IMG/VR virus record: IMGVR_UViG_3300043773_002546
Span: 124,001-188,000 of that record
Origin: a virus
DNA length: 64,000 nucleotides
Reading direction: 5' to 3' (one strand)
In this document: positions 41,394 through 50,905 of the stretch, piece by piece
How the letters are laid out: every line of letters starts with the position of its first letter
How positions within the stretch are numbered: position 1 is the stretch's first letter
The notes under the pieces: model-generated
Database searches by the model: none
The model's input: the letters and a program-made list of their open reading frames with translations, nothing else
What the model was told of the DNA's origin: nothing
Position numbers and translations under genes: made by a program

Positions 41394-42629
41394 ATGTCTC
41401 AGCAACGCCTATTTCCGTTTCGCCGCGTCTCTGTCGACAACATGATCCGCGGCGTAACGCGGGTCTGGTGGCAGCTGGAACCGTTGTTTAACGATCCCGG
41501 CCCGTACGTTTTTCAGCTGCAGTACGGCAACACCGGCATTCCCAACTCGCCCGACTGGCACAACGTCGGCAGCCCGGTCCTCGACGGCTACATGGCCTAC
41601 GACGAGGAATGGCGGCACTCCGGCAGCGCTCTTTTAACCCATTACAGGGTCACGCTTACCACGCCCAAGGACACCTACGTCTCGCAGCCCGTCAACTGCT
41701 TTGGCGAGATTGACGAGCGCGACTGGGTGTTAGCCCGCGAGGTGATTCGGCGCGAGCAGCTCCGGCACAAGTATGTCTCAGTTTCCGGTTTTCTTATTAA
41801 GCCCTATCGGTTCGGGCGACCTTGCAAACGCTGTCGGGATGCTCTGACCCAAGAAGTACTTGATTCAAATTGCCCGGTCTGCGGCGGCACGGGTTTTGAG
41901 GTCGGTTACCACCCGGCGCTGCCCATGCAGTGCTGGGACCTGAGCCCGCAAACGATCTCTGAGCAGCAAGACAACAATATGAAGGGCACGACTCGCGATA
42001 ACGCCGAGGTCCAAGCCCGCGTGATCGGTTGGCCCGCGATCAACCGCAACGACATCTGGGTAAACGGCAAAAGCGACGAACGCTGGCTTGTGCACCAGAT
42101 TCAGGTAGCCGCCGCCATGCGGGGCGTGCCGCTGATCTACAACATCCAGATGGGCCTAATTCCGTTTTCCAGCCCGATTTACGAACTTGAAGTCGGCGGC
42201 GAGGAAGCTGCCCGCCCCGGGCCGGTTCTGCCGGTCATCGGTTGCGGGTCGGTGCTCATTAATCACGACTACGGCGGAGCTGACGCGCTAGCGTATCGTG
42301 ACGCCACGGACTGCCCGGTAGTCGGCGCCGGGGTGTACGTGTTCACTCAAACAGTCTTTGACGCCGCCTATCCGGATTTCCCGGCACTCGACGACGCCGT
42401 GGCGGTGACCACGACCCGCGCTAATGGGCGCTGGACTGACGCTTTGCGCGTGAACCCCGGCCAGTACGTAATTCTTTTCGAGAAGCCGGGAGAATACGGG
42501 CCTGACACGGCGGCAGTAACCGTGACGCCTGGCAGCAGCGTGCCGAACACGCTGCCTATGACAGCGGCCCCAAATACGCCACCGGTTTCACAGGCAACGC
42601 AAACAAAGAACGATTTCTGGGACGTTTAA
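41394..42629 (+). CDS. Neck or tail-completion protein with Cys4 zinc site
   Basis: The product has 411 residues. The first 110 residues form a fibronectin-like beta domain (VWWQLEPLFNDPGPYVFQLQ). A zinc-ribbon-like site follows with Cys144/147 (CKRC) and Cys160/163 (CPVCGGTG). Residues 180-270 read like a neck-protein core (NDIWVNGKSDERWLVHQIQV, PLIYNIQMGL). The C-terminal domain (about 300-400) looks Ig/Fn-like. The zinc site is not typical of known connectors. Confidence 0.6.
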   Translation: MSQQRLFPFRRVSVDNMIRGVTRVWWQLEPLFNDPGPYVFQLQYGNTGIPNSPDWHNVGSPVLDGYMAYDEEWRHSGSALLTHYRVTLTTPKDTYVSQPVNCFGEIDERDWVLAREVIRREQLRHKYVSVSGFLIKPYRFGRPCKRCRDALTQEVLDSNCPVCGGTGFEVGYHPALPMQCWDLSPQTISEQQDNNMKGTTRDNAEVQARVIGWPAINRNDIWVNGKSDERWLVHQIQVAAAMRGVPLIYNIQMGLIPFSSPIYELEVGGEEAARPGPVLPVIGCGSVLINHDYGGADALAYRDATDCPVVGAGVYVFTQTVFDAAYPDFPALDDAVAVTTTRANGRWTDALRVNPGQYVILFEKPGEYGPDTAAVTVTPGSSVPNTLPMTAAPNTPPVSQATQTKNDFWDV

Positions 42630-42659
42630 TAGCGTGTTTTCGTTAAACTGTGTAATCTT

Positions 42660-42848
42660 ATGGAAGCCGACAAAGACGAAGCCGACGATAACCAGAAAAA
42701 AGACCGGCGGTTAAAGTTGACCGCGCCAAAGATAGCGCTGTTTCCCAAAAAGTACCGCCTGACGCAGCAAACAAAACTGTACGACCCCAAAGCCAAGGAC
42801 GGCTTGCGTGAGTACCTGCGACGACTCCCCAAACCCGCCGGAAGTTGA
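42660..42848 (+). CDS. Small charged protein
   Basis: The product has 62 residues, starting with an acidic N-terminus and continuing as Lys/Arg-rich. The end overlaps the next gene by 41 bases. The short spacing to TGTAAT at 42651 resembles the case at 41382. Uncertain as a gene. Confidence 0.4.
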   Translation: MEADKDEADDNQKKDRRLKLTAPKIALFPKKYRLTQQTKLYDPKAKDGLREYLRRLPKPAGS

Positions 42849-43521
42849 AGCGCAATTCCCCGAGGGCAGCGCTCCGGATCGGCGTGTTAACAAAGTCAGC
42901 GCTCTGTGCTCATACGGCATGCGCCCGCACGTGATGACGGGCTTGCTGCGGCAGTTGCTCTTGCAGCTGTTTGCCGACCCGCAAAACATCGAGGAGCCGA
43001 GGCTCCGCCGTCAGTTAGAGAACCTGGGCGCCTGGAAACCGTCTGATAACGGTTTGAACCAAGGCGGTATTTTGATAGAAAGTATTACGCGCTGGCAGCC
43101 CGCAACAGCGGACAAGCGCCCTGCGATTTTAATTAAACGCAACGCGTGGCGCTGGCAGCGACAAGGCCTGGGCGATCAGGCAGGCGGCAACATTTTTGAA
43201 GGGTCCTCGAATTACGTTGGGCTTTGGGAAGGCAGCCACACGCTGTTTTGCCTCTGTCCCAGCGGCGCCGAGGCAGAGTTTCTGTCCACGGAGGTGGTCA
43301 GGTTTTTACATGAGTTCGCCCCCTGGATACGCGACCAGATGCACCTGCACAGGTTTCTGGTCGCGGAAATCGGCGGGGTTGGCGAAGTCCAAGAGGTGTT
43401 ACAGGGTTACGCCGTCCCTGTAACCGTTGCGTACATGGCCGAGGAGGCCTGGACCCTCCAGCCGTACGCGCCGCGTTTGAAGCGGATTGTCTTTCGGGCG
43501 TCCGATTTATTGTCGTACTAA
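42808..43521 (+). CDS. Tail terminator/neck-type protein
   Basis: The product has 237 residues; GTG start. Sequence includes GLLRQLLLQLFADPQNIEEP, a central beta region (RPAILIKRNAWRWQRQG, HTLFCLCPSGAEAEFLSTEV) and LKRIVFRASDLLSY at the end. Size, fold pattern and position directly before the sheath gene fit tail-terminator proteins (gp15 type). The call rests mainly on position. Confidence 0.5.
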   Translation: MSTCDDSPNPPEVEAQFPEGSAPDRRVNKVSALCSYGMRPHVMTGLLRQLLLQLFADPQNIEEPRLRRQLENLGAWKPSDNGLNQGGILIESITRWQPATADKRPAILIKRNAWRWQRQGLGDQAGGNIFEGSSNYVGLWEGSHTLFCLCPSGAEAEFLSTEVVRFLHEFAPWIRDQMHLHRFLVAEIGGVGEVQEVLQGYAVPVTVAYMAEEAWTLQPYAPRLKRIVFRASDLLSY

Positions 43522-43613
43522 AATTTCACTGAGGTCTATTTTTTGCGCAGGCGGGTTTACTACAATACCCACTAGCGCGCAATCCACGCATTTACGGCAC
43601 GGAGGCCACGAGC

Positions 43614-46433
43614 ATGTCGAGCTACGTCAAACCACAGGTTCTTGTTTTCCAGGAATTCCGCATCGTCCCCACGGAGATCACTGAGCCGCTGCGCGCTCAC
43701 GTCTCCGGCCCGCACGCGATTCTCCATCGCTACAGCGACTCGGACGAGAAGAAGCTGTGCAAGCTCGGTCTGTATGACCGACTGAACGACACCTTCTACT
43801 CGTGGCCCGACCGCATGGCCGGTTCGCGCGTCGACGACAGCTACGTCAAGGTGTTCATCGACGACGCCGAACTGCTTTATTACGAGCACACCATTGGTCA
43901 GATCGAGACGACCATCACGGCCGTCTCCGGCAAGACCAACTGGATCGAGTCCAGCGACCTGTCTTTCAAGAGCAACGGCGCCGCCTACCCGCGTAGCGCC
44001 GTGTTTAACGACCGCGACGTGCAGCTTGGTGACCGGGTCCACCTTCGCGCGGTGGACGTCGAAGACGACTGCACCGAGTACACACTGGACACCTACGTCA
44101 CCGGTTTCGCCAGCGAGCTGGTGCCCGCGGAGGTCGAAGCGGCCCGCACTGAAGACAACAACCAGGCTACGGTTACCAACACCGGTTCTTACGTTAAGGT
44201 TGGCGGCCCGGACAATTGCGTGGACATCAGCGCTGCCGACTATAGCGATTACGACGGCCTCGTCGACGGCGACGTTGAAGAGGAGTACACGATCGAGGTT
44301 GTTAAGAGCTCGATCGCCGGTTGCACCGCCGCCCGTCTGCGCGTGACTAGCGCCAGCGGCAACGACGACGTGGCCGAAGTGACCCCCGAGGATTGGGGCG
44401 TTCCGACCGAGATCGGCACCCGCGGCCTGACGGTGACGTTCGACTACGACCCGGGCGCGGGTTGCTCAACCAGCGCTGAAGAAGACGGCGTCGATCCGGA
44501 TATTTTCGTGACTGGCCAGAAGTGGCGCGTCACTGTGTCGCAGGCTTACACGGCTGTAAACGCCACCAGCGGCGGCGACTACGACGGCGAGAAGAACGAC
44601 ATCTACGTTGTCGAGTGCACCAAGGGCGGCGTGTGGGCTGATCTCCCCGAGGTCATGGTCCGCACGGTGAAGGGCCTGGACTTCTCCGGCCCGACCGAAG
44701 TGACTGACGACAACGTGTTCGTGTCGATCGGCACGCACGGCGTGGAGATTAAGTTCCACGGCGCCAGCGTTGGCAATTCCGTTCCGGGTCTGCGTAAGGG
44801 CGACAAGTGGTACATCACGGTGGTCTCGAGCAAGGCGGGCCCGGTCCGCAAGCTCATCCTTCGCGACGATATTCCACAGCAGATCGCCAGCGCTGAGGAC
44901 ATGGACCTGCGCCTTTACATTGTTGACAACATCCAGGTTTCCAAGAACCGGGTGGGTTACGCGCCGACTACGAACTGGGAGACCGAGGCCACGCAGATCA
45001 ACGTCAAGGAAGGCATCATTGCCTATCATCCTGAGTGGACGGACAGCGGCGTTGAGCAGCCTCTTGAGGTCCGCGGCGGCATGGTGTACGTCGAGTACCG
45101 CGAATGGCTCAGCGAACTGGCCGACGAGGTCAACGCGATCAGCGACGTGGCCGACATTGGCGTGATCAAGGGCCAGCTGCACCCGGACAACCCGCTGAAG
45201 TGGGGCGTTTACAAGGCGTTGGCCAACTCCAACGGCACCGCGGTGAAGTACACCGCCGTGGCCGAACACACCGACCTGGATAGCTGGGTTGAGGTGTTGG
45301 AGCGCATCAAGGGCCGCGACGACCTTTACAACCTCGTCCCGATGACCTTCGACGTGCGCGTGCATAACCTTTATGCCGCTCACATCGATGCCGAGTCGAA
45401 CGAGTACGCCAACAATTGGAAGAGCGGTTTCTTCGCGCTGGCCGCGGAGCCCGTCAAGAAGATCGTGGGCGAGGGCGCGACGATCGGCGGCGTGTCAGGC
45501 AATGTGGTGGAAGACCCGGTTCTGGCAACCCTTGCCGACGATCCGGACGCTACCAACACCCAGTACACCCGTTTGACGGTCACGTCGGGCAACGGCTACT
45601 TCATCGCCAATGAGGTCCAGGCGGGCGACATCGTTCGTTACAACTACACCGTCGACGGCTTCGGCGAGGAGCAGTACGAGGAGTACGTGGTTGACCAGGT
45701 GGTGTCGGAAAACACGCTGCTGCTTTACACCGGCGCAGACAATGCAGTCACAGAGCCGCAGCGCGTCGAGGTTTACCATAACCTCAACCGCAACGAGGTT
45801 GCTGAGGACATTGCCACGCGTGCCGGTGCGTTCAGCGACCGTCGCGTGTGCGCCGTGTGGCCCGATCAGGTCGGCGAAGCGGGCACCCTGCAGCCGGGTT
45901 ATTACCTGGCGGCCGCGCTGGCCGGTTTGGCTTCGGGCGTTGTGCCCCACCAGCCGCTGACCAACGTGGAGGTGGCGGGCTTCGATGACTTCACCCGTAG
46001 CTACAAGTACTTCAACGAGACCCAGCTCAACCGCATGGCGGAGGCAGGAGTGTGGATTGTGACGGAGGACAAGGACGGCACGCCGCACACGCGGCACGCG
46101 CTGACGACGGACAACCTCGACCTGAATCGTCGGGAAGAGATGATCCGCCGCAACGTGGACTCGATGTCTTACCTGTTCCTGCGTCGTCTGCGTCCGTACA
46201 TCGGCCGCACCAACGCCACGCCGCGGATGGTGACCCTCCTGGGCACCGAGGTGACGAAGTTGATTGACTTCTTCAAGAACAATGGCAACACCGCCGAGCT
46301 CGGCGGCCAGCTCATCGACGGAACCGTGCGGACCCTGCGGATTCACCCGCTGCTCCGCGATCGTATCGAGATTGTTCTTGACCTGACGGTTCCGGCTCCG
46401 CTCAATAACATTGAGCTCCACTTGGTCGTCTGA
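43614..46433 (+). CDS. Tail sheath protein
   Basis: The product has 939 residues, behind CGGAGG. The N-terminus (YVKPQVLVFQEFRIVPTEIT) has the opening form of contractile-tail sheaths. The C-terminal 120 residues (YLFLRRLRPYIGRTNATPRM to VPAPLNNIELHLVV) match the conserved sheath domain that polymerises. It is much longer than T4 gp18 (about 660), the extra sequence being beta-rich insertions around residues 150-420. The tube gene follows directly. The tail is therefore contractile. Confidence 0.8.
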   Translation: MSSYVKPQVLVFQEFRIVPTEITEPLRAHVSGPHAILHRYSDSDEKKLCKLGLYDRLNDTFYSWPDRMAGSRVDDSYVKVFIDDAELLYYEHTIGQIETTITAVSGKTNWIESSDLSFKSNGAAYPRSAVFNDRDVQLGDRVHLRAVDVEDDCTEYTLDTYVTGFASELVPAEVEAARTEDNNQATVTNTGSYVKVGGPDNCVDISAADYSDYDGLVDGDVEEEYTIEVVKSSIAGCTAARLRVTSASGNDDVAEVTPEDWGVPTEIGTRGLTVTFDYDPGAGCSTSAEEDGVDPDIFVTGQKWRVTVSQAYTAVNATSGGDYDGEKNDIYVVECTKGGVWADLPEVMVRTVKGLDFSGPTEVTDDNVFVSIGTHGVEIKFHGASVGNSVPGLRKGDKWYITVVSSKAGPVRKLILRDDIPQQIASAEDMDLRLYIVDNIQVSKNRVGYAPTTNWETEATQINVKEGIIAYHPEWTDSGVEQPLEVRGGMVYVEYREWLSELADEVNAISDVADIGVIKGQLHPDNPLKWGVYKALANSNGTAVKYTAVAEHTDLDSWVEVLERIKGRDDLYNLVPMTFDVRVHNLYAAHIDAESNEYANNWKSGFFALAAEPVKKIVGEGATIGGVSGNVVEDPVLATLADDPDATNTQYTRLTVTSGNGYFIANEVQAGDIVRYNYTVDGFGEEQYEEYVVDQVVSENTLLLYTGADNAVTEPQRVEVYHNLNRNEVAEDIATRAGAFSDRRVCAVWPDQVGEAGTLQPGYYLAAALAGLASGVVPHQPLTNVEVAGFDDFTRSYKYFNETQLNRMAEAGVWIVTEDKDGTPHTRHALTTDNLDLNRREEMIRRNVDSMSYLFLRRLRPYIGRTNATPRMVTLLGTEVTKLIDFFKNNGNTAELGGQLIDGTVRTLRIHPLLRDRIEIVLDLTVPAPLNNIELHLVV

Positions 46434-46451
46434 ACTAGGAGAACTTAACAC

Positions 46452-46922
46452 ATGGCAAAGAGCGTATTTAGCCCGACAGGCGGTAGAGACCAGTACCACG
46501 GCGGGTCGTTCCGTGCTGACGACGTCACCCTGAATTGGACGGGTGGCGGCGCCAAGGACGGGGCCCTTGTTCAGCGTGCCGAGTGGAGGTGCCAGCGCAT
46601 CATCCAGACGATCTACGAGATCGGCTCGGTGGCTGTGTACTACGTCGGTAACCGCCGCCAGGGCACGGCGACCTTCAGCCGTATCGTGACGGGCAATAAC
46701 CAGTTCAAGGAGTTCGCTAAGAAGTTTGGCGACATCTGCAAGCCGGAAAACTTGGAGATCGACGCCAAGCAGGCCGGTTGCGGCGAGAACGTGACGGCGG
46801 GCGGCGTGAAGTACACGCTGGTTGATTCCCTGCTTACGGAACTCGGCGCGTCGGTGACGGCGCAGGAAGTCGTGATCACGGAAAACATGGGCTTTCAGTT
46901 TATCGACCTGTACTACGAGTGA
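46452..46922 (+). CDS. Tail tube protein
   Basis: The product has 156 residues. It follows the sheath directly, as in most myophages, and has the beta-rich pattern of tube subunits (GALVQRAEWRCQRIIQTIYE, SVAVYYVGNRRQGTATFSRI), ending in a typical GFQFIDLYYE strand. Length fits tube proteins (about 150-170). A strong hairpin follows. Confidence 0.7.
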   Translation: MAKSVFSPTGGRDQYHGGSFRADDVTLNWTGGGAKDGALVQRAEWRCQRIIQTIYEIGSVAVYYVGNRRQGTATFSRIVTGNNQFKEFAKKFGDICKPENLEIDAKQAGCGENVTAGGVKYTLVDSLLTELGASVTAQEVVITENMGFQFIDLYYE

Positions 46923-46953
46923 TCGTGGCGCAGCCGGTTGTTTGAGACCAACG

Positions 46954-46985
46954 AACGGCGGTTGCGCCTAGCGCAACCGCCGTTT
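46954..46985 (+). terminator. 14-bp hairpin after the tail tube gene
   Basis: AACGGCGGTTGCGC (46954-46967) pairs exactly with 46971-46984 around a 3-base loop; only three T residues end it. It may trim or stabilise the tube message, which must be abundant. Confidence 0.65.
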
Positions 46986-47046
46986 ATGGTATTAGGCGCA
47001 AGCCTGGGGCTTCGGCCCGTAACCTCACCATTTTTGGTGGTAATTC

Positions 47047-49911
47047 ATGTCCCAACCGATTAAACCGGTTGGCACGTCCCCGGTGAAAGCCCAGGGCAGC
47101 CAACAGGACCCGACCGCCGCCACACGGCGGCTGCAGCAGAATACCCAATACGCCAGCCGTACTGGAACGGCGGCGTATGGCGCACAGCTACAGCCGGTCG
47201 CCGACCCAAATAGCAAGCTGGTCGGCTTCAAAACCGGTTTTCAGGATACCGGCCGCATTTGCGTCGGCTGGATCATGGACGGAACAGCGATCGCTAACTG
47301 TTATCGCGTCCACGTTGAAAAAAGCCGGGCGCCGATCGTTGCTACGGCGTTAACCGGCACTGCCCAGGCCTGTTTTGGCGCTTCAGAAATTAATACCTAC
47401 GCGCCGGGCACCCAAGTCATCGTGATGGTTCACGATAAGGTGGCCACGGGCTACATCATCGGCGCCGTGCCGGGTGTGCTGGACATTGGCACCAGGGCCT
47501 ATCACGACTACATCACACAAGCGTCGCGGAAGCGTGTCGACGACTGCCATAAGCGGTACCTCAAGCAGCCGATGAGCGGAATGATGGTCGACTGGTCAAA
47601 CTGGCGGCCGTGGGACGCCACGCTCGGCGGCGAGTGGGGCGCAATTACGACCACCGGCATGGGCATCAGCGTCGACGACTTCATGGTCAAGCTGAGCGTC
47701 AACGAGTTCACGGGCGTGTTTGGCTTCTATCACGACTCCCTGCTCCGCATCGGCGGCTACAACTTTCAGACATGGACCGGCGGCCACGAGCGCGACGCTT
47801 ACGTCGACGAGGGCGAGTACAACGACTTCAACGGCTGGTCGCCCTATCCCTGGGAGGCCATGGGCGTTCTCAAGCCGGGCACAGAGATTGTTCAGGAGTA
47901 CGAACCGAACGTTTATCAGTGCGCCCTGGGCAAGCCATACTACGCCCACTGGGAAAACAAGCACGAATACCAGCAGCCCTACCACCGGGTGCAGCATTTT
48001 TACGGTTACCTAGGTCAGGGCGGGCGCATGACGCTGCAGGCCCCGCCCAAGGGCATCGACCGCTGGACCTACAAGAAAGGCAATACCCAGGCGCCTGAAA
48101 AGCCCTACGACTCGAACATTCAAAGCAAGGACGGCGGCGCGCAGGACTGCAGTGGCGGAGCGGACAAACTCACCGACCACCAAGACAAAGCCCCCATGGG
48201 CCTCCACGAAGACAACGTCGCTATGGACGGGCGGAGGTTCATCTCCAGCGCCAAGGGGATTATCCTCGCTAAACGTATGCTGATCCCGATGCCTGCGCGG
48301 CTGAAACGCCCCGAAGCTGGCGACGGCGACCGCACCGACGACAATTACAAGGCAGCCAGCATCGTCGGCAGCGGCCCAGACCACCCGATCACCGGCGACG
48401 TCAAAGCTGAGGACACCCACAAGAACATGCAGCGGGCCAGCGGCGTGCTTGACCTGCACGCCTACCTGTTTAATTACGCCGGAATCCACCCATTCTATTG
48501 GCATTTCAAAGACTGGAAGGTTTACGAGCAGACCGAGATGCAGTACGCCGAGTACCAGCATCGGGTGCCCGACTTTACTCAACTCCAAGGCTCGATGTAC
48601 CTGCGCGAACCGACGCCGATCCAGATGGAGATCGACCACCGTTACGGGCCGCAGAACTTCTACGAGACTACGGCTGGCATCTCAATTCTTGAGGACGGCA
48701 GCATCGTTATCAGCGACGGCTACGGCGCCGAAATCAAGATGTCCGGCGGCGCACTGATCCTGTCGGCTCCGGGCGACGTGTGGATGAAGTCCGGTCGTCA
48801 CGCGCAGATTTGGGCGGGCGGCGACGGGATTGTCCGCGCCAACGGCAACGTCGATGTCTCGACGACCAAGAAAAGCGTGCGCATTAAGAGCGAGAAGAAC
48901 GTGCTGATCTTGGCGGGCAACAACGCCAACTCCAGCGAGAAAGACGGCGGCGTGCTGATCGAGAGCCGCGCCGACGCGATCTACTACGACTTCGAGAACC
49001 CCGGCGACCAGGTTCGTTTTGGCGGCGTTGCTTTGCGCGCCCCCAACTCTAACGTAGTCGGCCTCGCGCACCAGATTTACTTGCGCAGCGGCGGCGGTAA
49101 CAACGAGTTTAAACCCGGCAATATCACCATCGACGCGGGCAAGGGCGAGAAGGACATCGTCACCAAGAGCAACCGGATCTTTAACTACGTCGGCGAGGAC
49201 GGGCAGGTCTGCAACTTCTTCTCGCTGGCTGACGCCGGTGATCCGCAGGTGGCGCAGTACTTCTCCAAAGATTACGTGTTGCTTTGCGGTGATTTTGCTG
49301 TTGAAAAAAACATTATCGCTGGCGGCGGTACGTTATGCCGTGATTTTCTTATTTGCGATGGGCCCATTGTGGGCGACACGGTGGCTTTCCCCTGTACCGG
49401 CGAGTGCTCAAAAGACATCCAAGAGGCCATCGACAAAATTGTCGATTTCCTCAAAAACAAATTGCCTGAAATGGCAAACAAGTTCCACGACGACTATATC
49501 GCCAAGATCTGGTACGACCCGAAAATGGCCGGTAACGACCGCGTCATGGACATCATGGAGTTTTCTTGGCGCACTGACGAGCAGTACAAAATTCCCGACT
49601 TCATGCTCTACGAAGACCGCTGGCAGCAGATGGCCCGCCTGGCAAACAAGATCCCTAACCGCTGGACGGAAACCGCCGTCAAGAGCAAGGTCGCGGGCGA
49701 GACCTATCCTTTTCCGGGCAAGAAGTGGCTGGAAGAGCCCGGCGCGTATCGCACTCAGGACTTCAACCTTGTCGAGAGCAACGGCGGCAACCTGCGCGAC
49801 AAGACACGCGGCGCCGACGGCAACCTCGCCGGGGAGTACCGGGAACCGAAGTTTGCCCAGTCCCAGCCAGACAAGATTAACGGCCAGTATCCGATTGTCG
49901 GTAATCCCTAA
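47047..49911 (+). CDS. Tail spike/baseplate hub protein with OB and beta-helix regions
   Basis: The product has 954 residues. Residues about 55-145 have an OB-like pattern (GRICVGWIMDGTAIANCYRV, GTQVIVMVHDKVATGYIIGA), as in gp5/VgrG-type spikes. From about 545 to 700 the sequence turns into short alternating strands (SILEDGSIVISDGYGAEIKM, KKSVRIKSEKNVLILAGNN) like the triple beta-helix of membrane-piercing spikes. The region between is large and Trp/Tyr-rich. The last 160 residues are helical and polar. Confidence 0.65.
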   Translation: MSQPIKPVGTSPVKAQGSQQDPTAATRRLQQNTQYASRTGTAAYGAQLQPVADPNSKLVGFKTGFQDTGRICVGWIMDGTAIANCYRVHVEKSRAPIVATALTGTAQACFGASEINTYAPGTQVIVMVHDKVATGYIIGAVPGVLDIGTRAYHDYITQASRKRVDDCHKRYLKQPMSGMMVDWSNWRPWDATLGGEWGAITTTGMGISVDDFMVKLSVNEFTGVFGFYHDSLLRIGGYNFQTWTGGHERDAYVDEGEYNDFNGWSPYPWEAMGVLKPGTEIVQEYEPNVYQCALGKPYYAHWENKHEYQQPYHRVQHFYGYLGQGGRMTLQAPPKGIDRWTYKKGNTQAPEKPYDSNIQSKDGGAQDCSGGADKLTDHQDKAPMGLHEDNVAMDGRRFISSAKGIILAKRMLIPMPARLKRPEAGDGDRTDDNYKAASIVGSGPDHPITGDVKAEDTHKNMQRASGVLDLHAYLFNYAGIHPFYWHFKDWKVYEQTEMQYAEYQHRVPDFTQLQGSMYLREPTPIQMEIDHRYGPQNFYETTAGISILEDGSIVISDGYGAEIKMSGGALILSAPGDVWMKSGRHAQIWAGGDGIVRANGNVDVSTTKKSVRIKSEKNVLILAGNNANSSEKDGGVLIESRADAIYYDFENPGDQVRFGGVALRAPNSNVVGLAHQIYLRSGGGNNEFKPGNITIDAGKGEKDIVTKSNRIFNYVGEDGQVCNFFSLADAGDPQVAQYFSKDYVLLCGDFAVEKNIIAGGGTLCRDFLICDGPIVGDTVAFPCTGECSKDIQEAIDKIVDFLKNKLPEMANKFHDDYIAKIWYDPKMAGNDRVMDIMEFSWRTDEQYKIPDFMLYEDRWQQMARLANKIPNRWTETAVKSKVAGETYPFPGKKWLEEPGAYRTQDFNLVESNGGNLRDKTRGADGNLAGEYREPKFAQSQPDKINGQYPIVGNP

Positions 49912-49924
49912 GAAGGAGTAAGAG

Positions 49925-50905
49925 ATGGAACTCGCGGATAACAAGCACGTTTCCGATTTCACCAAAAAGACGCTGACGCAGTTTGGCTGGAAAGACGGCG
50001 ACCCGATCCCAGTAGACCTGGGCCCGCTCCTGATCAAGCTCAAGGACACCGCGCCAAAGTCGCCGCGGACCGACGTGCTCATTGATATCAATGTCATTAA
50101 CGCTGAGGACGCCGCGCAGGTCGCCGCGCTGTTAACGGAAGCCAAGCAGTACTTCGCCGATAAAGAGAAGAAGGCCAAAGCCGACGAAGAAACTAAGAAC
50201 ATGAATCCGGCCCTGGCCGCTGTCTACAAACAGCTCCAACAGCAGGAGTCCGCCAACGCGGAGGCAGAGATTATCGATGACCGCGAAGAGGTCACCGAAG
50301 AGAAAGAAGAAGAAGAGAAAGAAACGACGCCTCCGGCCGAGAACACCGCGGGCGGCGCCGGGCCGATGCTGATCATGCCCTTCTGCCAGCGCTGCGGCTA
50401 TGACAACCGGCAAAAGTATGACGTCCAGGTAACAGACCTGGACAAGCAGGATTTCCTGGCCAGCGTCCTGGGCAACGTTCCCTTTCAGCGGAATTACGAG
50501 CTCATGGGCGGCAATCTAAAGATCACCTTCCGCACCCCACTGGCTGACCAAAACAAGATGCTGCACAGGCAGCTGGTGCTCGACCAGAACGCCGGGAAGA
50601 TCGTCACCGAAGCGGAATGGTTCGTGCAGATGATGGAGTACCGCATGGCGCTAAGCCTGGCGGCGATCACCAACAAGGAAGGTAAGCCGATCGCCATCGT
50701 GCCCAAGTTGGACGATTTTTTTAACAAACCCGAGCAGTCGTCGCTCGTCGAGCTGAGCGAACACGTAAACCAAACCATCCTGGCCCACGAGGTCACCAGA
50801 CGGCTTGTCGGCCAGCACCTCCGACAGTTCCAACGCCTGGTGGAAGCCCTCGAGGCCATGGCCCTTGAACCAAGTTTTTGGGACGGGATCGACTCGCAGC
50901 GCTAA
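49925..50905 (+). CDS. Tail assembly chaperone or baseplate assembly protein, candidate
   Basis: The product has 326 residues, behind AAGGAG. A helical first third is followed by an acidic Glu/Lys linker (about 118-140), then Cys154/Cys157 (CQRCGYD) and a domain with QDFLASVLGNVPFQRNYELM. It is placed between the spike and the tape-measure gene and overlaps the following small gene in the -1 frame, the usual position of tail-assembly chaperones. A TTTTT run near its end may permit frameshifting (see findings). A TTGATATCAA site is inside it. Confidence 0.5.
   Translation: MELADNKHVSDFTKKTLTQFGWKDGDPIPVDLGPLLIKLKDTAPKSPRTDVLIDINVINAEDAAQVAALLTEAKQYFADKEKKAKADEETKNMNPALAAVYKQLQQQESANAEAEIIDDREEVTEEKEEEEKETTPPAENTAGGAGPMLIMPFCQRCGYDNRQKYDVQVTDLDKQDFLASVLGNVPFQRNYELMGGNLKITFRTPLADQNKMLHRQLVLDQNAGKIVTEAEWFVQMMEYRMALSLAAITNKEGKPIAIVPKLDDFFNKPEQSSLVELSEHVNQTILAHEVTRRLVGQHLRQFQRLVEALEAMALEPSFWDGIDSQR
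50081..50092. promoter_or_regulatory. Palindromic site ATTGATATCAAT (decamer copy 5)
   Basis: A perfect 12-mer palindrome inside the chaperone-like gene, encoding Ile-Asp-Ile-Asn. Confidence 0.45.

Noticed and set aside
44466-46499. Long - strand frames opposite the tail sheath
   Set aside because: Shadow frames of the sheath gene; His/Val/Arg-rich translation with no motif.
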